DNA of 64,000 nucleotides. Source: Acanthochromis polyacanthus (Eukaryota > Chordata > Actinopteri > Pomacentridae). Numbering within the stretch: position 1 is the first letter of the stretch; each line of letters opens with the position of its first letter. A program made the position numbers and the translations under genes. The stretch spans positions 2,554,534-2,618,533 of the forward strand of contig NC_067119.1 in NCBI RefSeq assembly GCF_021347895.1, in the 5' to 3' direction. Below, piece after piece: positions 9,869 to 21,418 of this stretch. A model generated the notes under the pieces. That model did no database searches. It was not told where the DNA came from and saw only the letters and a list, made by a program, of their open reading frames with translations.

Positions 9869-11345
9869 GGTATAGTGGTTAGCACCATAGACATAATAAA
9901 GAGTAGACACCGCATCGACCTCTACTGCCTATTGGGGCTGACGAGACGTGGGGCCGCCATCTTGGTCCGGTCAGCCGCTCCACTCAGCGCTGTTTGACAG
10001 CGCATTTAATCCATCTTAACTCTGAATATTAAACTGATTTTCACGCGTTTTTTATTTTTATTTTTTTGCTGCAAACGTCATACATGTAGCTATGATACAG
10101 GACAAATGGTTCGGCGTATTTTAATATTCATAGCGGGAATAATATATAATAATAATAATAATAGGTAATAGAATATTCTGATATTAAGATCAACTGTAGA
10201 CAGGTATTTTGCAAACACTGTAAACACACACACACTAATATATGTTAGAGAAGCAGATAATGGCAGTAAAGTCAATTATTTTAATAATTTAAAGAGACAA
10301 TATATGATTAAGCAATATATACATATATAAACAAAATACTGACTAATGAACACATATTTCTATATAAAACAATAGACAGAAGTTATATAAATCATAGATG
10401 GAATATCGACATCATTCACATATATATATAGATAAAAGTTATATATCAGAGAAAATTATTATATAAATCACATATAGACTATCAATATAATTCATACATA
10501 TATATTAAAAAAGACATGTCAGAAAATGATATTATATATATATTGTTTTATATAGAAATATGTGTTCATTAGTCAGTATTTTGTTTATAAATGTATATAT
10601 AGCGTAATCATATATTGTCTCTTCAAATTATTAAAATAATTGACTTTATTGCCATTATCTGCTTCTCTAACATATATTAGTGTGTGTGTGTTTACAGTGT
10701 TTGCAAAATACCTGTCTACAGTCGAGCTTAATTTCAGAATATTCTATTAGCTACCTATCATTATTATGAACTATTATTCCCGCTATGGATATTAAAATAC
10801 GCCGAACCATTTGTCCTGTATCATATCTACATGTATGACGTTTGCAGCAAAAAAAATAAAAATAAAAAACGCGTGAAAATCAGTTTAATATTCAGAGTTA
10901 AGATGGATTAAATGCGCTGTCAAACAGCGCTGAGTGGAGCGGCTGACCGGACCAAGATGGCGGCCGTATTTCTCGCTGCGCAGCAGAGTGGCGTCTACCC
11001 TTTATTATGTCTATGGTTAGCACTTTCGCCGGTTCAAATCCCGCCCTGGGCCTGGGATCTTTCTGCATGGAGTTTGCATGTTCTCCCTGTGCATGCGTGG
11101 GTTTTCTCCGGGTACTCCGGCTTCCTCCCACAGTCCAAAAATATGCTGAGGTTAATTGGTTACTCTAAATTGTCCGTAGGTGTGAATGTGAGTGTGATTG
11201 TGTGTCTGTATATGTAGCCCTGTGACAGACTGGTGACCTGTCCAGGGTGTCCCCTGCCTTCACCCGAGTCAGCTGGGATAGACTCCAGCACCCCCCATGA
11301 CCCTAGTGAGGATAAAGCGGTGTATAGAGGATGGATGGATGGATG
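9869..11345 (+). mobile_element. tRNA-derived SINE split by a foldback element
   Basis: A 5'-truncated SINE starts at GGTATAGTGGTTAGCAC (A-box-like), is broken at 9885, and resumes at 11016 with GGTTCAAATCCCG (B-box-like), then GGTTTTCTCCGGGTACTCCG and a GGATGGATGG tail. A duplication of about 11 bp (TTTGACTCACC / TTTGACACACC) flanks the whole. Other copies are at 45686-46057 and 62577-62950. Confidence 0.85.
9886..11015. mobile_element. 1.13-kb foldback (long inverted repeat) DNA element
   Basis: Starts CATAGACATAATAAAG and ends with the complement CTTTATTATGTCTATG. The two arms are each about 490 bp and pair nearly along their whole length around a loop near 10380-10530. The arms share the segments GACAGCGCATTTAATCCATC and CAAACGTCATACATGTAG. 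A perfect 8-bp duplication GTTAGCAC flanks it (9878-9885, 11016-11023), pointing to hAT-type mobilisation. No transposase was found. Confidence 0.9.
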
Positions 11346-11545
11346 TTTGACACACCTGTGGCTCACGGGCCAAAACCGGTCCTCCAGAGCGTTCAATCCG
11401 GCCCGACTTTGCAAAGTGCAAAACTTCCAGAGAAGACATTAACTGCAATTAATTGTAAATTTGTAAAACTATGAATCTAAAACAATCTCTACATCTTGAC
11501 AAGTTGTTTGATCATGAAGTAAAATACCAGATTGTGCAGAAGCAG
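11346..11545 (+). repeat. Dispersed repeat, GGTCCTCCAGAG family
   Basis: Contains GGGCCAAAACCGGTCCTCCA and ends in TCATGAAGTAAAATACCAGA. Related copies lie at about 27735-27900 (opposite strand) and 58075-58262. No coding potential was seen, and the class is not known to me. Confidence 0.6.
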
Positions 11546-11627
11546 CTACACTAGAAGCTAAAATCAGGTAATGCTAGGAGTTAAAAGCAGCTAAATTCGG
11601 CTAAAACTAGAGGCTAGCATCTAGAAG

Positions 11628-12641
11628 TAGGGTGACCGTACGTCCTCTTTTGCTCGGACATGTCCTCTTTTGAGAGGCTGTCCGGCCTGTCCGGCCGGCG
11701 TTTATAAAGTCCTTCAAATGTCCGGGTTTTTGATCCCCTAAATTCCACATAACGCGAAACTGCCGCGCCGCGCTCTTGAATCGTACTGTGCAGCACTTAG
11801 AACCCATTCTCCTCTATCAGACAATTTCCACTGCACACGCTGCGGAGCGCCAGCGCCGCGTCTCTGAAGCCCCGGCGTGCGCCACGGCGCTGGAGATTCA
11901 CTTCCTCGCAGGCTGACAGGCAGGTAGGCACACTGCGAGAGAGCACTCGAACAGAAAGAAAATACCGAAACGCAAATGTCATTTCACTGATGAAATGCAA
12001 ATAAAGTACCCCTGTTTTCATCCGGGTCGTGTCAAATGGGAGGCAGAATGTACAGTCTGCAAAGCTGGGACTTATGTCTCTGTAGCTAATAAGAAAAGGA
12101 AAAAGAAGGAAAAAAAGGACTGTTGACTTGAGGCATTATTTCTATATTTTTTTCATTTGCCATTAGACACATTATTTTGAAGAATGGTACTCTACCTCAC
12201 TTTTCCTAACTAAGGTGTAAGTGTCAGACTTAAGAGAGATGATTATTTCTTATTTTGTTAAACATCTGAATACATGTGTTCCTACACAACTTGAGTCAAT
12301 AACTATTAAAGACTAGAGCATGCCATGTTTGTATGTGACTGATTATATTGTTTAGGAGAATTGCTTTAAATTAATAAATATATTATTTATAAAGCAACTG
12401 TTTGTGAGTGTTTTGGGCCATTTTTCTGTATATCCAGGTAAAGTGTTCTTTTCTGGGGAATTCAGAATATCTGTTTAACTGAGTTTGAAGCACAGAAAGC
12501 CCCCTGACCCATGGAAAACCCCTAAAAATTGGTGGTGGTGGTGGTGGTGGTGGTGGTGGGGGTGGGGGGGGGGCTGAAAATTTTTCGCGCGCGAGCTGGA
12601 CGTGTGTCCTCTTTTCAGAGAAACAGAATATGGTCACCCTA
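11628..12641 (+). mobile_element. Non-autonomous hAT element with zinc-finger remnant
   Basis: The ends TAGGGTGACCGTACGTCC and the complement of ATATGGTCACCCTA form short inverted repeats, flanked by a perfect 8-bp duplication TCTAGAAG (11620-11627, 12642-12649). A plus-strand frame at about 11960-12124 reads IPKRKCHFTDEMQIKYPCF, then a CTVCKAG knuckle, and stops after a lysine-rich run. That resembles the N-terminal zinc finger of hAT-type transposases. The catalytic region is missing, so the copy cannot move itself. Confidence 0.85.
12531..12573. repeat. TGG microsatellite with G run
   Basis: About ten TGG triplets followed by an interrupted G run, inside the hAT element. On the minus strand it gives a proline run that is not a real protein feature. 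Confidence 0.9.
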
Positions 12642-12654
12642 TCTAGAAGGAGCT

Positions 12655-13480
12655 ACACTAAAAGCTAAAAGAGGTTAAATCAAGTAACAAAACAGGCTAA
12701 CACCTGGAAGCAGCTACAATAGAAGCTAAAATAGGTTAAAACTAGTAATAAGACAGGCTAACAGCTAGAAGTACCTACACGAGAAGCTAAAAGCAGGCAA
12801 TGCTAGGAGTTTAAGGCAGCTAAAGCAGAAGCTAAATTAGGCTAAAACTAGAGGCTAGCATCCAGAAACAGCTACACTAGAAGGTAAAAGAGGTTAAAGC
12901 TAGTTGCAAAACAGGCCAACAGCAAGAAGCACCTACACTAGAAGCTAGCGAAGAGTGGGTAATGCTTGGACTTAAAAGCAGCTATACTAGGCTTAATCTA
13001 GAGGCTGAAAGCAGCTAAGCTAAAAGAGAAAGGTGGGTAAAACTGGTAGCTATAAGAGGCAAAAACTATGGATTGAAATCACGTGAAGTAGAAGCTAGAA
13101 GAGGTTAAACCTAGTAACAAATCAGGTTAAAACCTTCAGGTAAAGGTAGCTAAAGTAGAAGCCAATTTGGGCTTAAACCGGAGGCTGAAAGCAGCTACAC
13201 TAAAAAATATATATATTAAAGGTTAACAACACTAGCGGCTAAAAGAGGCTAAAAATGTGAGTAAGTTTGTAAGAAAATAAACTAAAGCTATGAGCTAGAA
13301 GCAGGAAAAGTGGAAGCTAATTGAGGCTAAAATTAGATGCTAAACACAGCTAAATTAGATTCTAAAAGAAGTTGAATTTACGAGTTAAAAGCAACTAGAC
13401 TAGAAGCTAAAACTGGGAACAAAACAAGCTAAAATTAGTAACAAAAGATTAAAACTCGGAACAGAAGAACTCCAGACTTC
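12655..13480. repeat. Degenerate AGCTAAAAGAGGCTAAAACTAG tract
   Basis: Imperfect tandem units built on GAAGCTAAAAGAGGCTAAAA with AGCAGCTACACTAGAAGC variants. The same family lies before the hAT element (11545-11620) and inside the NUDT12-like intron (14030-14430). Confidence 0.85.
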
Positions 13481-13613
13481 ACTGTGCATCTGAAACAAAG
13501 CCTAAACCCCAGAATTCACAGATTCCTGACATTATTTACCTCTTGTTTTTCTGTTTTTCTACACTAAAGCTCTGATAAATACTTGGTGAATAGTTCGTCA
13601 CAAACCGCCAACG

Positions 13614-14796
13614 ATGTCTCCAAGTTCTGGGGCCACGGACACGTTGAGCCGGACAGACGAGGGCAGCCAGAGAGTTCTGCCTGGTTCTGAAGTCAGTCCA
13701 CAGGAAAACTACTTCAGCAGGGAAATGCTGGACCGGCTGAGCGGGAAGAGGACCGATAAGACCTGGTTGGAGTCCAAACACAGCGACCCAGATACCGTCT
13801 ACCTGATGTTCTCCAAGCTCAACCCCATGGTCAGCATGCCACAGGAGGATGACGGGGTATGTAGCCGTGGATGTTTTTAGGTTAAACCTGCTGCGATTCG
13901 TCTGGAAATGAGTGTTCTGCACCTGAAACCAGCCACAAGGTGTAGAGGTGAAGGACCAGAGGTATATTAGAAGCAGAGGTTTACCTGAGCAGGTAACAAA
14001 AGCCTACTTATTCAACAACACAAGGAGTGAAAAGACTAAAAGATACTAAAACTACGAGTGAAAGGAGACTAAAAGAGGCAAAAACTGGAGGGAAAAGAAG
14101 CTAAAATTAGGAGCTAAAAGAGGCTAAAATAACTAGTGAAATGACATTAAAAGATGCAAAATTAAGATCTAAAAGGGGCCAGCCATTTAGCTAATAGGGC
14201 TAAACTAGGAGATGAAAGAGACTACAACATGTAGCTAAAAGCGGCTAAAGTAGGAGCTTAAAGAGGCTAAAAGTGGACCTAAAAAAGTTAAAACTAGGAC
14301 CTAAAGGAAATTGAGATAAGGAATGAAATGGAACTGAAAGAAGCAAAAACTAGTAGCTAAAAACAAGCTACAATTTGTGGCTAAAAGAGACAAAAACCAT
14401 AAGGTAAAAGAGGCTACAACTTGTGTGTAAAACAGACCTGGGCATCATACGTCATCATCCATTAATCAGCAGTGAAAATAGTTTGAACCTTTAAAAAATA
14501 CTAACACCAGTTTTCACACAAGATGGCGCCACTGCTCCACATTAATTCTTTTAATTTCTGAACTCATTTCACTGATTTATTCTGTAGACAAATATAAACT
14601 CCTGAACGTTGAAACTTGACAGTCTTTTCTGGTCTTTGTCGTTGCTGTTTAATCTGATTTAAGAACTGTTTCTGTCTTTTCTCAGGTGATCGACTCGATG
14701 TTTAAAGGTTCCCGTCCAGCCTTTACTGTCCCTCCCAGACAGACCATCGCCCACCAGCTCATCAGACACTGGATCGGCATCACCTCCAACCTCTAA
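13614..14796 (+). pseudogene. nudt12: Truncated NUDT12 (peroxisomal NADH pyrophosphatase) copy
   Basis: NUDT12 is a Nudix hydrolase acting on NAD(H) and NAD-capped RNA. Two exons remain: 13614-13856 and 14686-14796, joined GT/AG in phase 0 into 117 codons plus stop. Exon 1 has LSGKRTDKTWLESKHSDPDT and YLMFSKLNPMV, the segment before the zinc ribbon. Exon 2 ends FTVPPRQTIAHQLIRHWIG, which matches the NUDT12 C-terminus as I recall it. The N-terminal ankyrin repeats, the zinc ribbon and the Nudix box (GX5EX7REUXEEXGU) are all missing, so it cannot be catalytic. The intron carries the same degenerate repeat as the flanks. AATAAA lies at about 15030. Genomic, not a processed copy, since an intron remains. 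It may still be transcribed. Confidence 0.75.
14030..14430. repeat. Degenerate AGCTAAAAGAGGCTAAAA tract in the NUDT12-like intron
   Basis: The same repeat family as 12655-13480, here between the two remaining exons. It suggests that the repeat spread or expanded after the middle exons were lost. Confidence 0.8.
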
Positions 14797-14999
14797 CATC
14801 CAACATCCAGACTGTTCATTCCACCGTTTGTCTGTAAAATGAGTCCAGAAAAAACACCTCAGATCTGAGGTTTGGACTGAAATCTGAGACGTGGCACCGA
14901 GAAGACGAATTAAAAGAAGAAGAAATGTGTAAAATTCCTCCAGACACGTCTGTGTGAGCAGTAACAGAAGAAGAAATGTACTAATAATGATGATCTGAA

Positions 15000-15180
15000 G
15001 GCATTTCAACACCTTTAATCAATGAAAAATAAACTTATTTTTATTAAAATGTGGTTTTAAGTCAAACTAAAAATACTCAACAAATCTACAAGTTGACATG
15101 ATTGTAAGATAAATCTGCATTAATAAATGATGTCTTGTACAATTTTACAACAGTAAATAAATGGAAAATGTGCTGTAATT
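15000..15180 (+). repeat. Left copy of a direct duplication
   Basis: The segment from CAATGAAAAATAAACTTATT to GATGTCTTGTACAATTTTAC recurs at about 18060-18360. Both copies lie next to a CACAAA-type tract, so the tract between them may have arisen by local duplication. The left copy carries the polyadenylation signal of the NUDT12-like copy. Confidence 0.75.
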
Positions 15181-15184
15181 TACT

Positions 15185-15600
15185 TTTTAAAAATGCAAAA
15201 TGACCACAAAGAGACACAAACAACTGCAATTAGATGCAAATCGACTGCAACACAAGGCCAAAAATAGTCAAAACAATCACGACTGGACGCAAAATGATCA
15301 CAAAGAGACGCAAACTGACTGCTAAGAAATGAAAAACAGCCACAAAAATACACAAAACTGCGAAGAGACATAAAATGACCCCCAAAGAGACCACAAAGCA
15401 ACTGCAAAGAGACAAAAACAATTGCAGATAGATGCATTATGACCACACACAGACACAAATTGACTGCAAAACAGGCCCAAACACTTTCAAAAGAACCACA
15501 AAGAAGCACAAAACCGCAGCAGAGAAACATGAAATTGTGGCAAAAAGACACAAACTGACCGCAAAAAGACGCAAACAGACAAAAACGACGATAAATGGAT
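15185..15600. repeat. Degenerate CACAAACTGACTGCAAA tract
   Basis: Imperfect units of GACACAAACTGACTGCAAA and GATGCAAATCGACTGCAAC. A longer sister tract lies at 17030-17990. Minus-strand frames of up to 187 codons, rich in Phe, Leu and Cys, are by-products. Confidence 0.85.
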
Positions 15601-17000
15601 GCAAATAGCCAGAACCACCCCCCCACCCCCCACTGCACCCCTCTACTCCCCCACCACCCACCACACCTTCTCCCGCCCGACGAGTTTTTCGAAAATCCGA
15701 GTTTTGGCGGGTTTCCCGAGTTTCTAGGTTGGACGCAGAACAAGCTGTCATGAAGAGGTGTTGAAGTCGGTGAGGATGGAGTGACTTTTTACAGCGACTA
15801 GAAGGAAGACGACTAGAAGAGCAGGTCTTTAAGCAGCATCCCTAAAATCCATGGAGTCGCTCCAGAGAAATGAAGGGAGGTCAACTTTTATCAGCCTCCA
15901 TCCAGATGTTCAACTTGATATCTTTACTTTGACATTTTTAGCTCCACAAACCTTTAGTATCACACTTTATGACCATTTATTAGGACTTTAATGGAATCCA
16001 GCAGCAGTGTCTAATTAAAGGACATTTATTTCCAACGTAAATGTGTGATGTTCATCCTCTGGAGCTTCTCTTCACATCGTCTTCCACCTGGACTGGTTTG
16101 GTCGGGAGCATGAGCAACAAACATGAAAAACTGCACTTTAACATCAATGAATGACACTGAAGTTTAATCTCTACATAAATGAGACTCAGTCTGGATGTGC
16201 TGCTCTGTCATTAACTCCTAAGTTTAAGGAAAGTTCAAACTAAAGAGGACAGTTCAGATCAGACTAGAGAATGAGCTGATTCTGAACAAACATCTCAGAC
16301 TTTCTGAGCTTCAGCACCTCTAGAAGATATTTGAACAACAAGCAACTCCAGAGATCCAGAAGTTGGAGAGAGTTAGCTTTAGCTGAGCCAAAGAACATGT
16401 GGGACGCTAACCTAGCAAACATTTCAGACTTTTCTCTGTGAATTCTGAGAAATAATTTCCTATTTAATGACAGAGCTACACATCTGAACTCAGTCTCATT
16501 AAAACAGACTCTAATTCAGTGTCATCCATCCAGATTAAAGTGCAGTTACCCAAAATGTTTGTTGATGAGCTCCAACTAAACCTGTCCAGGTAGAAGGCCA
16601 CTTTGACAAACAGGAAGTGGAAGATTCCAAGCAGATTTATAGAAGGGGGACCGGACTGTACTAAGTGTGGTCCAGCATAGAGGGGGGGTGTTTGTGGGTT
16701 TTTAAGGCTGATCATGATTATTAGTGAGACATTTGGAGCAGATATTCATTTGTAGTAAATGAAAGTATTTAAAATCTTGGAGTTAAACTTAGAAGAACAC
16801 AAACTCTAACAGAAAACTTTGTTGATACGTTTTTGTTTTGTTCACAGATCTTTTATTGGTGACATATAACCAATCAAATCACTGCAGAAGACAGAGCGAC
16901 CACAGCTAGACAAAGGTTCAGAGCCAAAGTAGCACCATTTTTAAATGGATTTATTACCGTAAATCAGTAAAAAATAAAATGGCGATAATCAGTAAATCAA
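15600..17000. other. Intergenic stretch, nothing recognised
   Basis: Unique-looking sequence with a C-rich run at about 15620-15660 and no gene, splice-supported exon or mobile element ends that I can support. Confidence 0.5.
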
Positions 17001-17029
17001 TCAGAACCACCACTGCACAAAGATACACA

Positions 17030-17990
17030 AAAACCAAAGCAGAGAGACGTAAAAATATGGCAAAGACACAAAAGACACAAACAGACAAAAACAACTGCAA
17101 ATAGGTACAAAGTAACAACAAAAAGAAATAAATTCACTGATAAGAAATGCCACAAAAACATGTAAAATGGCCATAAAGACGCACAAAACAACTGCAGACA
17201 CAAAACAGCCACAAAGACAAGGCAGAGACACAAAACAACTGCAAATAGATGCAAATCGACTGCAACACAAGCCCAAAAATAATCAAAACAATCACAACTA
17301 AAGGCAAAATGATCACAAAAAGATGCAAACTGACTGCTAAGAAACGCAAAACAGCCACAAAAATGCACAAAACAACTGCAAAGAGACAAAAACAACTGCA
17401 GATAGAGGCAATATGAGTGTACATAGACACAAACTGGCTGCAAAACAGGCCCAAACAAATTGAAAACAATCACAAAGAGACAGAAAAAAGACACAAAGAT
17501 GCACAAAAACACAGCAGAGAGATGTAAAATTGTGGCAAAAAGACACAAACTGACTGCAGAAAGATGCACACCACCTGCAAACAGACAAAAACAACTACAA
17601 GATGCAAAACAGCCACAAAGACATGAAAAATGGCCACAAAGACATATAAAACAACTGCAAAGAAATGCAAATTGACTGCAAAACAAGCCCAAAAAGATGT
17701 AAATTGCCTGCAAACAGACAAAAACAACGGCAAATCGATACAAAACAGCCAGACAGATGTGAAAAATGGTGACAAAGAGACCAAAAACAACCGCAAAAGA
17801 CAAAAACAACTGCAAACAGATGCAAATCAATTGCAACACAAGCCGAAAAATAGTCAAAAACAATCACAACTAGATGCAAAATGATGACAAAAAGATGAAA
17901 ACTGACTGCTAAGAAATGCAAAAAAGCCACAAAGACATACAAAATGGCCACAAAGACACAAAAAACAACTCCAAAGAGTCATAAAATTAC
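17030..17990. repeat. Long degenerate CACAAAACAACTGCAAA tract
   Basis: About 0.96 kb of imperfect units (ACAAAACAACTGCAAAGAGA and variants). The longest open frame in the window (16997-17863, minus) lies here and is an artefact of the repeat. Confidence 0.85.
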
Positions 17991-18059
17991 AAGATTCCAA
18001 TTATAAGATTACAGAAAGAGATGGAAAATGTCTTAATAACAATAATCTGAAAGGATTTC

Positions 18060-18360
18060 AAAACCTTTAGTCAATGGAAAATAAACTTATTTTAATTAAA
18101 GTCAGATTGTAAGTCATGCCTGATACTGAAAAGACTAAAAATACTCAACAAATTTCAGTATAAAATATACATTTTAGCTGATTTTCAGATCAATCTTTGC
18201 AGTAATAAATTATTTCCTCACAGTTTTACAGGAAAATATAAAAAGGAAATATTCACTAAATGCAAAGAAACTGAACTGACAAAACTGTGTATTCATAAAT
18301 GATGTCTTGTACAATTTTACTCCAGTAAATACATGAAAAATGTGCTATCATTTACTTTAA
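18060..18360 (+). repeat. Right copy of the 15.0-kb duplication
   Basis: It shares CAATGGAAAATAAACTTATT, ACTAAAAATACTCAACAAAT and ATGATGTCTTGTACAATTTT with 15000-15180, with extra sequence between the blocks. Confidence 0.75.
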
Positions 18361-18920
18361 ATAGTGAATAAATAAATAAAAATAATAATAAAATTCCACG
18401 ATGTGCATCAGCTAATAACAAGATCTTTTTTTTTTGTTGTTGAAAAATCTACATCCTTTTAAAATCCATCTATTTTTTTAATAAATAAAAGGAATCCTGC
18501 ACAAAAACGAATGATTTAGCTCATCCTCATACAGGTCACATATTTAACCATCAGTAATTATAATAATTAAGTTCATTAAAATGACTGAATATTAATATAA
18601 TACACTGTCAGTTATACCAGACTAATCTGGAATATAATTAAGGTAAAACATTGAAGTGAGTGTGCTTTTGTTTGGTTTCATGATGCCATAAGAACCACAG
18701 TCGTTTCACTTCCCTTTAAAGCAAGAATTCCTCAAAGATGCGGCTGAAAGTAGCTCGACTCACCGCTAGACGAACTCTGTTTCTAAGTTTAACCAACACT
18801 TAGTGAAGCATTAGTGCTGCCGAGGAGATCTGTCTGTATCTCTGAAGAAAAAAAAAGACGCAAACCGGACACGAAACAATCAAGCAAACAAAAAAAAAAA
18901 AACAACAAGCAAGAATTTAC

Positions 18921-19466
18921 TTAACCCGTTGCGCTTCAGTGTCCCGCCCGCGGAACACTTTGAGATCTGCATAAGCATTTCCTTAAATATCTGAAGCTGC
19001 AAACGTGATTATACAAACAGTATACGCCGATGGAAAGCTTAGATTCTCATGAATCCGCCGGTATAAACCACTTTCAGATGCGATTACCACAGCGGGTGAG
19101 AAAAACACATTTGTCCGACAAACAACAAATATCCATCCATCCTTTCTCTGTACACGGCTTCAACGCACACAGCACGACTGACATTTGTGGGTTCATTATT
19201 ACACACAGATGAAAATATTCCACAAAAAACGGCCATAATCCAACCTTTTACATCCAGACGAAACAAGCCAGTAAAATATTTTTTCCAAAACATGTCTTGA
19301 AGTCGGTATAAAATCCACGAATCGGTCGTTTTCAAGGAAATGCACCTCGCGATGCGCGTCCAGTATTCCCTGTATTTCTCGTCATATTTTCATTTACAAA
19401 TAGAATATTAGCGATTTTTTGTACTGAAAATGGCTGGAATTGACTGTACCTTATAGGGCTATTAAA
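18921..19466. mobile_element. Candidate TTAA-site insert
   Basis: TTAACCCGTTGCGCTTCAGT begins a block that is absent from the D2 unit. It ends just before the Tc1 element at a second TTAA (19462). TTAA with a CCC start suggests a piggyBac-type end, but the right end does not form a convincing inverted repeat. A partial element or a different class remains possible. Confidence 0.35.
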
Positions 19467-20923
19467 CACTGCCTGTCCAAAAAAAAAAGTCAAGCACTGA
19501 TATGTCAGTGGACTGCCTTAAGCTCTGAGAACGACACACATCCACTGTGGTGTCTAGGGCTGGCCCAAATAGTGGTTTCTGGCCTCCGAATATTCGGGCC
19601 CTATTAAAGACGAATTTCCGAATATTCGTTCCGCCCCGTAACGTCTGACCGGGGGGCATCTGTCTCGAGATGGATTCCTTTTTTACCAAGATCTTCTATT
19701 GATGATGGGAGAGTCGGACAAAGTCTTCTCCAGAACATCCCAAAGGTTCTTCGTGGGGCTGAGGTCTGATCCATCTCATCTCCCTGATCCAATCATTTAC
19801 AATGTGAACCCCATGAATCCTGACATAGTCATCATACTATCAATTTAACAGACTCAGGTCTGAGTCAGAAAGATGACAAAGCACAATGATACTGCCACTT
19901 TCTTTCCTGACACAATTCTGAGTCAGAAAGAAGACATGTAGTGGAACAGCACCAGAATTGAAACATGCCGTCTTTCTGACTCTGACTTGGTTCTTCAGGT
20001 TCTTAATCGGTCCTAAGTCAGGACTTTGTGGAGACCAGTCTAGAACCTTCATTCCATCCTGATGGAACCATTTCTTTACCACGTCTGATGTGTGTTTGGA
20101 CTCATTGTCTGGTTGAAACATCCAACTGTGTCCAAGATCAACCTTCTGCTGATGGTTTTAGATTTTCCTGAAGAACATGGAGGTAATTCTCCTTCTTCAT
20201 TATTCCATTTACTTCCACAGCGCATGATACTGCCACCTCCATGCTTGATGGTAGGTTTGGTGTTCTTGGGGTTAAAAAAGACCTGCCTCAGACAGTCGGA
20301 AACCAGTCCTTAAAAAGTCTCAAACCAGCACAAAATCAGGACCAAAACCAAACCTAAACTTCTGCCCCCATCACTCTGGAACAGGGTAAATCTGGACTCA
20401 TCAGACCACATGACCTTCTTCCATTGATCCAGAGTCCAATCTTTATGCTCCACAGCAAACTGATCAGTGGTTTTCTTAGAGCTACAGCTGTTTAGTCCCA
20501 ATCCTTTGAGTTTCCTTCATGTGGAAATGTTCTTCCTTTCACTATTAAACAGCTGTGGGTTCTACTGTTGGTTTCCTACAATCATCTAAGAGTTTGTTCC
20601 TGAAGATGAAGGTTCTCCGCTATCCTTCAGGTTTTAATGATGCGTTGGACGGTTCTTAACCTGATTTTAGTTGTTTCATCTTCTTGGTTGTTTTCTTTGT
20701 TTGATGCAGGCCAATAATTTGACCCTTCTGAGACAGATTAACATCCTTTCCATGACCACAGGAAATGTCTTCCAACATTTAAGAAATGAGAAGCTCCTCA
20801 CTGCATCAGCTCCAGTTAAAGAAGTTGTTTCATCACTGCAGTTATTATCCAATGGAAGGATCTGAACTATTTGATTAGCTAAATCCAGGTTGTGTCTTTT
20901 TTTTTTTTTTTGGACTGGCAGTG
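19467..20923 (-). mobile_element. Degraded Tc1/mariner element
   Basis: Inverted ends CACTGCCTGTCCAAAAAAAA and the complement of TTTTTTGGACTGGCAGTG. Minus-strand pieces match Tc1 transposase in order: LDQWKKVMWSDESRFTLF (20310-20501), the KHGGGSIM stretch (about 20220-20270), then QPDNESKHTSDVVKKWF and DWSPQSPDLGPIKNL (19960-20121). Stops and shifts separate them, so it is inactive. Absent from the D2 unit. Confidence 0.85.
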
Positions 20924-21418
20924 TATTTGCGTAAAAGCTGAACTGAAGCCTTTGTGATAAAACGTGTCCAAAAACAAAAGAATTCAGCTAAAAATTGACT
21001 AATCGGTAGAGTAAACATTGTGTTTCTTCCATTTATCTGGTGGAAAATAAAATATTTAAATGAAGCAGTGGATTAATGTCAATTCTGTGCAAATTCAACA
21101 CAACTTGCAAAATAGTTTAGAGGTAACTCTGACCCTCAGTGTGTTAAACTGCACAACAAGGTTGTTCAGGATTCACAGAATCATCTTAATTTTTCTTCTT
21201 GTTTTCCTGTTCTGTCTTTTTAGGTCACAGTTTGGTAGAAATCCACGTCATATATAAAAAAACAAACAAAAAAAGCACAATAAGCACACAAAGATGTGAT
21301 TAGTTTTGGGAAGTCTCACATCGTTTGGTGTTTAACCAACGCCTGCCGTCTCATCTGAACACTTATTACGATTATTACTTATTACCACTTATTACTAACA
21401 CAATTATTACTATTATTA

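Noticed and set aside
16997..17863. Longest open frame (288 codons, minus), Phe/Leu/Cys-rich and seemingly multi-spanning
   Set aside because: It lies fully within a degenerate CACAAA-type tract. Other frames of the same tract are also open, and similar false frames arise at 8258-8730, 15180-15743, 28543-29212 and 58259-59099.
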